From: Morella rubra
Lineage: Eukaryota > Streptophyta > Magnoliopsida > Fagales > Myricaceae
Assembly (NCBI GenBank): GCA_003952965.2
Contig: CM025855.1
Coordinates: forward strand, 13,769,833 to 13,833,832
Direction of reading: 5' to 3'
DNA: 64,000 nt
Shown here: positions 23,901 to 35,900 of the stretch, one piece after another
Numbering within the stretch: position 1 is the first letter of the stretch
Layout: the number at the start of each line of letters is the position of its first letter
Notes under the pieces: model-generated
Databases searched by the model: none
Seen by the model: the letters and a program-made list of their open reading frames with translations, nothing else
What the model was told of the DNA's origin: nothing
Translations under genes and position numbers: made by a program

Positions 23901-26900
23901 TGTGGTCTACTACTATAACGCTGTAACCGGAGAATCCACTTATGCTAAGCCTCCTGGCTTCAAGGGGGAGGTATTTAGAACTATGATTTCCTTTCTTCAA
24001 CTGCTGGTTATTTTATTGCATTTTGTGAGTTACTTGGGAAAGAAGCATGGAAAGTCACATTTGTTTTCAAGTTATATCCAAGATCTTTAAGCATTTATCT
24101 GATGGGTTTATCTACAAATTCTCAATGTTAATTTTGTAAACCTGGGAGATCGTTCTCAGTCAGTTTTATTTGATGAACATAAATTCCACTGGGTGAGTAT
24201 GTATGTAAGTCTAAGCTTCTTTTACTGCATGGCTTCCCAGCATGTGATTGGGGTCCTTAGAACTGGTAATTACTTCTCTGGTTATCATGAATTTCTTTCG
24301 GATTAGCTTGGTGCATCAAATTAATGGTTGCCTTTTTTTTTTTTTTTTTTGCTTGGTGCTGGTGCAGTCTGATAAGGTTCTTGTGCAGCCAACTCCTGTT
24401 TCAACGTAAGTTGTGATTATTTTTCAGAGTATTATATTAGCAATCTTGGGGGTGTGAAAACAGGAGTTTTATCTCTGGTCTATTGTCCCTGGTCCTGTTG
24501 TATTTCAGTTTCTATATGCATTTTTTATGCTACTGATGACACTGTCCAGGACTGTTTATTGCTTTTGATTTGTTTCTGTTAGTAATCACCGCAGTAAGCA
24601 ATTACCAATGTCAAAGCCATATGATTGAACTCCAATACCTACTTGTTTCAGGCAAACACCCCCTCCCCAATAAAAAAACAACCCTGCTGAAAAAAGAAAA
24701 AGGAAGAACATGGCCAGGAATAGATAGAAAATAATTCCAACAGGTAGGATGTGCAGGCCCATTATGAGTGGCTTTATGGTATGCTAGTGGGCCGTGAGTG
24801 CTGTGGTAAACCCGCATGTATGCTGGTTGTTTTCATGACTCGCTTTTCAGTTTTTTGGTTGTTCCTCACCACTTCCCTCTTCAGTAACATCATTCTTGAA
24901 AGCAACCTTGGAATCCCTTTTAAAAGATTAAATTCCAACAGTTTATAGGTCTCTCTGTCCCTTTGAATCTTGGTAGTCTTTGCTCAAAGGGATAATTGTT
25001 CTAGCACCCATTGGCTGGTTGATTAATCTAACCTACGTACAAATAAATGTATGTGTAAAATGTGTACATATGAATTTTGAACGAACTCTTCTCTTTGTAT
25101 TTAATTCGTTGTTATTGGTACATATATTAATTGTTGTGTTCGTTAGTTAATTCATATCAGAAGAAAAACCCAAAATGATGTTAAAACCAGAGAACTTCAC
25201 TACTTGATAGTATGGTTGATTATCTGTCTAGCTTGACTACAATTGAAAGGCTTTAAGAAAGAATGCATCCCCATCATACTTATTGTTTCATGTTCTGGTA
25301 GACCATGTTTAAGCTTTACTCGGGCACTGTGTATCGCCAAAATAGTCTTTGTTGGTTCCACCAAATGACTGGATTTATTGAGATAGGGTCTGAGCCATGC
25401 TCTACGTTGGTAGTGAGTGCGAAGGAATAGACCAAGCATGCATGGGCTTTCTAAAGCAGAACTGAACATCCTAAGAGTAAGAACTGTTGATTACTTCTCT
25501 GATTTGAAGGCTCGTTATATAGGGAATCTCTATTCATGAAACATTTAATCTATTTAAGGTAAAGTAGCTTTTGTGGTAAAGTAGTTTCCGCGAGTTCATA
25601 TCCAAATGGCAAGTTTTGAAATTTGCTGGTTCAGGGTATACAATTCTTTTATAGATTTGCTTTGTCTTGTACTTGGTTGAGCTATGATTTTGTTTAATGT
25701 GTCTATATCTTGCTCTTTATTCATCTACAATAGGTCTTGATTGTTTCAAATTTCTCTTTGCTTTCCTAGCGAGTTTGCTTGCCCCAACTTTACTTGGTCT
25801 CCAAGCTCATATTCTTTATACAGGATTGACATATTTGAAGGTATGGGAGGAGTATCTGAAAATTGCAAGTGCTTGATGTTTGATGCACCTCTTATTGAGT
25901 GTGATTCAAATAATCTTTAGAAATGATGCCAATTGACCCATGGTTGGTTATGGTTCTCTCTCTCATCCCCCTTACATTCCACCTGTTATGTTTTTACTCC
26001 AGCTTGCACTCTGCCCCCCCAAACACAACCACAAGTCTAATGCTTATCATTTATAGTAGTATTGTCTCCTACAACCCATCCTCAAACTTTTCTTTCTATA
26101 CTGTGGTGAGGGATTGAGAATGTTAGGATCTGCATCAAATTTGTGGGGAGAGCTTCTCTATTACTTGACACTGAATTAGGCTATGGAGACAGAGTTTTGT
26201 TATTTTGGAGAACTGTGTATATACTAATCCTACACAAAGGTTTGTTGTTAGGCTTGGTGTTCTTGTGAAAAAGAGTGACTTTCTTTGGTTTTTATGTTTA
26301 TTTGTTGTGTTTTTTGGTTTTCCAAAATTGCCTTTCTTCCCTATTTGGTAAGATTTGATGGCGTCAGGGACACTCACGAGAAAATTGAAACGGAATGTAA
26401 CTAATGGATGTTATAAGACTCGAGTGTCTAATGAGGTTGTGTTTACTGTCCGAGTAAATGCGGAAAGTAAATTAGAGATCTTATAGGTGCTAAAGTGATT
26501 ATGGTTTGTCCTTTATGGTTTGAGCATTGTTGAAGTTCCTTCCTTGTGGCTTATTGGTGATTAGGCCTGTTTGAAGACCTTACCAGGCAAGAAACTTGAT
26601 AAAGAATCAGATTTGGGTATAAAAATCCTAGTTAGTCAATGTTGCACTCTTAATCGCATTTAGGTTGTGTTTGAGTGTTAAAATTTTTGGGAGTTTAAAA
26701 TTTTAGGGTATTGAAATTGGTAAAAAAGTAAAGAGAGATGATTTGAATGAATTTTTTATATTTATTATAGTGAGAAGTAATAATTTGATGGGGAGAGAGA
26801 ATATATTTTAATTATTTTATTATGTTAAAATTTTGGAAGGCTAAAATTTTAGTAAACAAACACAACCTTATACTTACGTTTTATGATCACAGCTGGCAAA

Positions 26901-29900
26901 CATGCTTTGGCTGGGGAATTAATTACCTAAGAAAAGACGGCAATTGTTGTTCCCAAAATTTGAGGGGAGCTTAAGGAGGCCCAGATTTGGTTTGGTGTAG
27001 GAACATTAAGGTCCCCACCTCCCTTGCCCCATTTTTGCTTCTTTCAGCATGAAATACGGGAGGAGCAAGACTTGTTCTCCATCTCTGGGATACCGTACGA
27101 AAGTCATTCCTATTGATGCTCATTAGTCCCTAGCCCAGCTACTGTCAAAAGAATGAAGAAATGGGCTGATGAGTAGAGGCAACCTTTTGTTCCATGGCCA
27201 TGGACCCATTTTTTATTGATTCATTCTGAACCTTCCTTTCTGCTTTTTCTTTTGTGGGGAATCTGCTTTGCTATCTAACATAGCGTTTGGTTACTAACAA
27301 AATTTTACTTTTACTGGTCTAAATGGGGATAAAGCTCTGGGGCCAGATGGTTTCTCTTTAGCTTTCTATCAGTCTTGTTGGGATGTGATTAAGAGGGATG
27401 TCCTTTCTGTTTTTATTGAATTTGCCTGGGTTGGTAAATTTGTTTGTAGTTTGAATACTACTTTTATTGTTCTTATTCCAAAGAAGCTGGGAGTTATTGA
27501 GTTAAAGGACTTTCGTCATATAAGTTTGGTGGGAGGAGTCTATAAGATTCTTGCTAAGGTGTTGGTCAATAGGCTAAAATTTATGTTGGAGAAGATTATT
27601 TCTTCTTCTCAGAATGCGTTTGTGAGGGGAGGCAGATTTTGGACTCGGTGTTGATAGCGAATGAATGTATTGACTCACGCATGCAGTTGAATGAACCGGG
27701 TACGTTATGCAATTTGGACATTCATAAAGCTTATGATCATGTCAATTGGAATTTTTTGTTGTACCTTCTGAGGCGATGTGGGTTTGGGATAAGTGGTGTC
27801 GTTGGATAGAATTTTGTATTTCTTCGGTGAAGTTTTCAGTGCTTGTGAACAGTGCACTCGAGGGATTTTTTGGAAGTACTCGTGGCTTGCGTCAAGGTGA
27901 TCCTCTTTCTCCTCTTTTATTTGTTATTGTGATGGAAGCGTTTTCCCGCATGATGGCAAAGCTCGTTTCGAATGGGGTTATTGTTGGTTTTAAGGTGGGT
28001 GGTGTTAGTGGCGAGGGACTTGAGGTTTCTCACTTACTTTTTGCTGACGATACTTTAGTTTTGTGTGGGCGGAGGTGAGCAGATCAGGAGTCTTCGTTGT
28101 TTGCTTTTGTGTTTTGAGGCGGTTTCTGGGTTAAAGGTTAATCTTTCGAAGTCAGAGATGATTCCGATTGGCAATGTTGGGAATGTGCAGGAGTTGGCTT
28201 CAATTTTGGGGTGTAGTATCTCTGCTTTGCCAATGACTTATTTAGGACTTCCGTTGGGGGCGCGATCTAAAAGTGTGCATATTTGGGATGGAATTTTAGA
28301 GAGAATGACACAACGTTGGCTGGGTGGAAGCGTATGTATTTATCCAAGGGGGGTCGGGTAACATTGATCAAATCTACGCTTTCTGTTTACCTACTTATTT
28401 CCTTTCTCTTTTTCCTCTTCTGTGTTCTGTGGCTTCTAGAATTGGAAAAATTACAAGGGATTTCTTGTGGGGTAGTGACGTGGATGTTCACAAATTTCAT
28501 CTCATTAAGTGGGAGAAGGTATGTTCCCTCTCTTTTTGGGGGGTTGGGGCTTCGGAGATTGTCGGTGTACAACAAAGCATTGTTAAGCAAATGGTTGTGG
28601 CGCTTTGCTACTGAGAGGGATAGTTTGTGGAGGATTATTATTGGGGCGAAATTTGGTACTTCGGAGGGCGATTGGATGACTTTACCCTCCCGAGGCTCTT
28701 TTGGGGTGAGTCTTTGGAAGCATATTTGTAGAGGATGGGAATTTGGTTCATGAGCACCTTCGGTTTGTGGTGGGTACTGGGCACAGAATTCGCTTCTGGC
28801 ATGATTGTTGGTGTAGTGATAGACCATTATGTCGGGTGTTTCCTCTTTTGTATTCCTTATCTCAGGTTCAAGGACGGGGTGGTGGCGGATTTTCTGTCGG
28901 TGACTCATAATTCCACTACTTGGGATGTTCAGTTTACGAAATCTGAATGATTGGAAATGGCAGAATTTACGGCTTTCTACTCTACTCTTTATGCTACGGT
29001 GGTTCGTAGAGATAGTGACGACAAGCTGATTTGGAAGGGTTCTAAGGATGGAGTTTTTTCTGTTAAATCCTTCTATGGTCTTATCTGGGAATACTGAGTC
29101 TTTCCCTTGGCGTGAGTTTGGAAGACAAAGTTCCCACAAGAGTTTCTTTTTTCGTGTGGGAGGCTACCATGGTAGAATTTTGACTACTGATAATCTTAGG
29201 AGGAGGGGAGTGTATGTCCTCATTGGTGCTACTATGTAAGATGGATGGCGAGTCTGTTTAATCATGTTTTATTGCATTGTTCATGGCTAGAGGGCTTTGG
29301 CAGCATGTTTTTGGTATAACGAATCTTCATTGGGTTATGCCAGCAAGGGTGGTTGATGTCTTATTATGTTGGGGAAGAAAGTTTGTAGATCCTTTGCTAA
29401 GGCAATTTGGAAGATGATTCCATCTTGTGTATGGTGGTGTCTTGGCAGGAGTGTAATAGTAGATGTTTTGAGGATTTACCTTCTTCTGTGGAGAGATTAC
29501 AGGGTGTTTTTATGCTTTTTCTTTGGGTTGATGCTATGTGGGGGGGTCATTTTTTAGATTTTCAGATTTTATTAGCTTTTTCGCTTGTATATTCTAGTGA
29601 ATCTAGTACATCCTTTGTACTATTTCTACTTTCTTTTTTCTATTTCTAATAATATTTTCTTACTTATAAAAAAAAACTTTTATCACTCATTCACTAATTC
29701 CAATACACCTTTTTTAACACCAACATAAAATTTTAACAAAATTTTACTAAAATTTTATAACCAAATGCTTTGTAAAAGTTGAGAAATTGTATAATTTGCA
29801 TATGATCTCTGTAAGTCTTGTCCTTGGCTTTCTGGCTTGTGGGAATTGTCGAGAAGTGCTAGGATGTTCAACATACTATCATAGATTCCTTGGTTTATTT

Positions 29901-32900
29901 TCATTTTCTATTGGTGTGCTGTTCCTTTTACCTATTAGAATTGTCGCAAGCGATCTTCACTTTCCATTAATGAATGTTTCAAATTTTCCTTCTAAAATGG
30001 TTTGATGCTTTCATTTGAGCAGGTTTAATATATCTGGTACGGACTGGGTGTTGGTCACAACAAGTGATGGCAAAAAATATTACTACAACAACAAAACTAA
30101 GGTATGGGGTGTTTGTTGAGATTTCTGGGTGTCTTGTTTTTTACTGTAATAGATAACCAATGGTTTTTTTTTCCCCTTGTTCTGGATAGCCATTAGGAGC
30201 AAAAACAGTTTAGGTGCAGTCTCCTCTTTCTTTCTATGTTTTCATCTTTTAGAATGCTACAGGTCGTGAGTTTTTGCTTTGTTAGTGAAACAGCTTTAGG
30301 TCTTGAAGAGGGTAAACAAAATTCTACTCTGGCATATGCATTGTGCTTACCTTAGGCAAGGTTGCTGGAACCGATTTTCCTATGCTAAAATCCCCTTCTC
30401 CTTTGTCCCTCCTTTTTTTTTTTTAGGTATTTAGGATATCTGATATACCCAAACTTATATATTTAGGTATTTAGGTCATGTAACTTATATATCCCTGTTT
30501 CTAGTCTCGGTTAGCCTTGATTCCTTTGTTTTTTAGCTGTCGGAAAGTGTTGTTTCAGCCGTATAGCTTTATGGCTTTTTTCTGTAGTCTGGTGATCGAG
30601 GCAAAGACATTCTAGTTCTCTATTAACTTTTCTGAATTAGTTTTGTTAACTAGACAGCATAGGAAGCCTCAGAATTCGATTTGTTTCGGTAGATATGGAG
30701 TGGTTTGGTTGGCAAATTTGTTTGGTAAACTTTTGGAGTTCAAGGATGGTAGAGATTTTTTGGAGAGATTAAATGAACCATCTTGTGTGTTTTTAGCGTA
30801 GAGATGCTCGAATAAGTGTGGCCATTACGTCGCTCTTGCAGAATTTGGAGAGAGACGTTGTTGGGGGCTGTGATGATTCTGGAAGGGAGGTCGAGTGAAG
30901 GGTGGAAGGCGTTTGTTATGACATACGAAGAAGTTATCTCGGCCGTTGGCGAGCTCAGATGGAGGAAGAAGGGGCCTGTGGATTCTATGGTCAGAAAAAG
31001 AATTTCCTTTGTTGATATGGCAAAGAATGGCTTGCCAGAGAAGACAACGATGAGGAAAGAGGAGATTCGTAAAGCTGCAGCTGACGTGGGGGGCATGCAA
31101 ATGCTTGAGTCTGTTGGTGTTCCCTTGGAGCCGAATGCAAATAATGTTGGGGGGCTGGTAATTCCTGAGAGTTATGATTGTTCTGGAGTTTCTGACTTGG
31201 CGGCTGGGTTTGATGGTGTTGTGTGGGAGCATCTAATGAAATTAAAGGCCAAGGTGGATGGCCTAATTGGGTTGGTTAAGAATAGGAAGGTGGCTTTCCC
31301 GCCTTCGGTTGGGCCCAAGATGGACTTAAGATGCAAGGTGTGTGGTTTTAAAATGGTGGCCGAGGATATTGTGGGTGAGGCCAGTAAGACTTTGGTGTTT
31401 TCGAGTGGGAAGGTTGGACTGGACTCGGGCCCATCTCTTGGTCAGAGTATTGAGACCTAGTTTTTTTTAAAGGGAACTGAGAAGGTGTCGTTCTTTGAGG
31501 AAAGGGGGGGTCGAGTGGGCCTGGGGTTGGGCCGTTAGATGGGTCTTATTTGGTTGGGTGTTGGGTTGGTAGTAGGGTCAGGCAAGGAGGTTTTGAGCGG
31601 ATCAGAGGACTCGATAGTCATTGTGGCCTGTCAGGTCCCCGATCCGGCGGCGGTCTTTGTCCCTCAACTCCGGAAGGAGGGGTCTCCGTCGTTTGGGGTG
31701 GAAGAGGGTCGGCTGGTGTTCTGCTGGTGCCTTTGGCAGATTTTGATCTTCAGCCTTAGGAGGCAGGATTGACTTCGTCTGGGGTGGCTGTTGGCTCGGC
31801 CGATGCTTTGCCGGCGTTGGATGCTCCAGTTGATTTTTGCCGTGATTCGCCAGTTTTGAATTTTCTGGCCCAGGAGCAGACCGTGTGCCCTTTCAAGGCT
31901 GATATGGGCGTGGGCTCTTTGGATCCACACTCCACGTGGTTGGGGCTCCTGCAGTGGGGAGAGAGATCCCGGTCCGTTACTATGCTTTGAAGGATTCGGA
32001 GGTGGCTTGCAAGAACAACGTAGTGCCGTTGGATTCCTTTGGGAATTCTGACTTGGTTGTGGAAGAGGGAGAGAGAAGGTGGCAGATCATTAGTTCCTTT
32101 AGACGGGGGAGGGGCTCTAGTTTGCGTAGATAGTGGTGTTGATTAGTTTGGGGTTGAACCTTTGGCAGTGTGTCCTCCTTTGAGGGGGAAGGAGGATTGT
32201 CACCTGAATTTATCTTCTTTGGACTGGGTGTTGGAAATGGTTTCTTTCTTTAAAGATATGGTTGGTCTCTCTTGTAATGGTCACGAGAGTGAGCTGATGG
32301 CGCTCTTTGCCACTCTAGAGAAGGATAGGGGGAACAATGGGCTTGTTACTTCGAGCAAATCAGGAGGCAAGTTCTTGAGGGAGTTGAAAGGGTTCAAGTC
32401 CTCAATTAATTATGATGGAAAGCAGTATGTGTCTAGGAAGAGCTGTAAGGGAAGGAGGGTTTCAATTAAATCTTTATGAAGCTCAGAATCTTGAGTTGGA
32501 ATGTTATGGGTTGAATGATAGTTAGAAGCGTAGTGGGGTAAGAAATTTGTTACAGGGATGGAAGCTTGATTTAGTTTGTTTTCAGGAAACTAAGGTGGGG
32601 ATAGTTACTAGGGCATTAGTCAGAAGTTTGTTTGGGGGGGGGGGGGGGGGGGGGGGGGCATCATGTGGCTGGTGTAGTCTAGTGGCGGAAGGAGCTTCGG
32701 GCGGGATTTTGATTTTGTGGGATTCGAGGGCTTTAGAGATGGTGGAATCTTGGGAGGGTTGTTTTTCTATTTCGGTGAATTTTAAGAATGTTGAGGATGG
32801 GGCTTAGTGGGCGTTTTTTGGGGTTTATGGCCCCAACGATGATAGTAGAAGAAGGATGCTTTGGGAGGAGTTATCGGTCTTTGCTTGGTGGAACCTTCCA

Positions 32901-35900
32901 TGGTGCATTGGGGGAGACTTCAATGTCACGTGCTTTCCTAGTAAGCGGTTGGGAAATGGATGATTCGGGAGTGCTATGATGGATTTTTTTTGATTTTATT
33001 TCAGAAAATGGATTGATGGACTTGCAGTTGTCGGGAATTGACCGCTTTCTTTTCGGCCCTTGTTGGGAAGCCTTGTACCCCGAGGTTACCCAGAAGAGAC
33101 TCCCTCGTCTATTATCTGATCACTTCCCTATTCTTTTGGAAAGTGACAGATTGGGGGAAGGAAAGAAACCCTTCCAGTTTGAAAACATGTGGCTTTAGGA
33201 GGAGGGTTTTGTGGATAAGGTGAGGACGTGGTGGAATTCCTATGACTTCTAGGGGTCGTCAAGTTATGTGTTTGCCTTTAAGTTGAAAGCCTTGAAGAAG
33301 GACTTGAAATTGTGGAATCAAGAGGTCTTTGGGGGTCTGAATTTTCGTAAACACGCACTGTTGGGCGACTTGTCAATGTTGGAAGATTGGATGAGGAGGG
33401 CAGCCTTGATGAGGTGGGGAACGAGAGGAAAGTGGAAGTGTCTCAGGAGCTGAATATTCTAATTGAGATGGAGGAGACCAATTGGAGGCAAAAGCCGAGG
33501 CTCTTTGGCTGAAAGAGGGGGACCGGTGTACGGAGTTCTTTCATAGAGTGGCCAATTCCAATAGGAGGTACAATTCCATATCGAGCTTGGAGGTAGAGGG
33601 GGAGATGGTGGAGGACCCCGAGAGGATTTCAAAGGAGATTGTTGGCTTCTATAGCTCCTTGTATAAGGAGCCTTTCTCTTGGAGACCCTGCTTGGAGAAT
33701 TTGGAGTTTGCTTCTATTTCAGGCGCTGATGCGGAATGGATGGAGAGACCCTTCGATGAGGAGGAAGTAACGGAGGCGGTTAGGAGTTTAAATGGGGATA
33801 AGGCTCCGAGCCCTGATGGCTTCTCTTTAGCATTCTTCCAATCTTGGTGGGAGGTGGTTAAGGGAGACATTCTCTTCATGTTCAACGAGTTTGCTATGGA
33901 GGGAAGATTTGTTAAAAGTATGAATGCCACTTTCATTGTTCTTATTCCGAAGAAACCGGCAGCGGTCGAGCTGAAGGACTTTCGTCCCATAAGCTTAGTA
34001 GGGGGTGTTTACAAGATTTTGTCGAAGGTGCTAGCTAATCGTTTGAAGCTTGTCTTGGATAAGATCATATCACCTTCCCAGAATGCTTTCGTGAAAGGCA
34101 GATAGATTTTAAATCCTGTGTTGATTGCTAGCGAGTGTATTGACTCGAGGTTGCTGTCCAATGTGCCAGGCATGTTGTGCAAATTGGATATACAGAAAAC
34201 CTATGACCATGTCAATTGGAAGTTCCTTTTGTATCTGTTGAGGAGATGTGGTTTTGGGGAGAGGTGGTGTAGGTGGATTGAGTTTTACATTTCTACGGTT
34301 AGATTTTCGTTGATGGTGATTGGCTCTCTTGAAAGTTTTTTCAATGGCTCTAAGGGCTTGCATCAAGGAGATCCGCTCTCTTTTTGTTTGTGCTCATTAT
34401 GGAAGCTTTCAGTAGAATGATGAATCAAGTGGTGGCTAGGGGGTCCATTGTGGGGTTTGAGGTTGGTGGTAGGGGGCAGAGGCATGAGTATTTCTCACTT
34501 TCTGTTTGCTGATGACACCTTAATCTTGTGTGGGGCAGAGGTGCGTCTGTTTTGAAATCTCTGATGCTTATTACTTTGCTTTGAGGCGGTATCGGGGTTG
34601 AGAGTTAACCTCTCAAAAATAGAAGTTATTCTTGTTGGGGGTGTGGGCAATGTTCAGGATTTGGCTGCTATTATGAGGTGTAGGATGTTGTCGTTGCCTA
34701 CTACCTATCTTGGGTTATTGTTGAGAGTGCGTTTTAAGAGCAGGCTTTGCTTGGGAAGTGGCTGTGGCGTTTTGCTTGTGAGCGTAATTGTTTGTGGAGG
34801 AATGTTGTTGTGGAGAAGTTTGGGTGTGAGGTGGGTGGGTGGAGGACCATTCAGAGGAGAGGTTCTAATGATGTTAGCCTTTGGAGGTATATCAGTAAGT
34901 GGGGGGATCTTTTTAATCAGCATATCCGGTTTGTGGTGGGTGTGGTTCTAGTGTTCGTTCTGGAGTGATCTTTGGTGTGGAGATAGACCTTTGAGGTTTG
35001 CTTTTCCGCTTCTCTTCCCTTGCTAAGAGATAAGGATGCTATGGTGGCAGATTATTGGGAGGGGAATTCAGGTTCGGGGGTTTGGAATGTCACTTTGTTA
35101 GGGCAGCAATGATTGGGAGCTTGAGGTTTTTTCGTCCTTTTTCAATCTTCTTTATGCCAAGGTCATAAGGAGTGGGGTTGAAGATAGATTGTGTGGTTGG
35201 GTCCAAGTCTGGCAAGTTCTCGGTGAAGTCGATTGTATGGGTTCTTTCTAGTTGCCCCTTTGTTTCGTTCCCTTGGAGACAGATTTGGAGATCCTTTGTC
35301 CTTATGAGAGTCTCCTTCTTTGTGTGGGAGGCTGCCCATGGAAGAGTCTTGACCATTGACAATCTAAGGAGGAGGGGGCTGTGTTTATTGGATTGGTGTT
35401 TCCTTTGTAGATGTAGTGGGGAATCTATGGATCATCTTTTTCTTCATTGTGAGGTGGCCAGGGACCTATGGGCTCATGTGTTTAAAATATGGATTATTGT
35501 TGGGTTATGCACCGAAGGTGATTGATGTGTTGTTTTGCTGGAAGAGGAAGTTTGATGATTTCATGCTTTGATTGTGTGGAAATGATCCCCTTGTGCATTT
35601 GGTGGATTCTTTGGAGGGAGAGGAATGATAGATGCTTCGAGAACACTTTTTCGTCTATGAGGGGTTGAGGGGCAAGCTGATGAGTTCTCTTTTTTTTGGG
35701 CCAAAGCTGTGTTGGGTTTTAGTTTCTATGATTTTTCTGAGTTCATTAGTTTTTTAGCTTGTTTGGCTTAGGTTTCAGTATAGCTCTTTGTACTGTTCCT
35801 TGGTTTTTTAATAAAGTTTTCCTTACTTATAAAAAAAAGAGCAAGTATATTTGGGATGGCATTATTGAGAGAACTGAAAGAAGGTTAGTAGGATGGAAAC

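Larger units (their letters stand above)
27277..29772. mobile_element. MITE interrupted by LINE A (halves 27277-27315 and 29677-29772)
   Basis: The left half carries 'gcgtttggttactaacaaaa' and the right half ends 'ttttataaccaaatgc'; these are imperfect inverted repeats that only make sense if the intervening LINE is removed. The right half also has 'aattttactaaaatttt'. This shows the MITE was in the intron before the LINE. Confidence 0.7.
24406..30022 (+). other. 5.6-kb intron with LINE A, a split MITE and a Harbinger-like MITE
   Basis: Apart from the MITE at 26663-26867, LINE A (27316-29675) and the MITE halves around it, the intron is AT-rich with no recognised feature (24406-26660 and 26870-27275). 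The donor GTAAGT is strong; the acceptor is 'gagcag'. Confidence 0.85.

Noticed and set aside
28387..29139. 250-codon minus-strand frame
   Set aside because: It is antisense to LINE A ORF2, which is identified on the + strand by RT and zinc-binding motifs.
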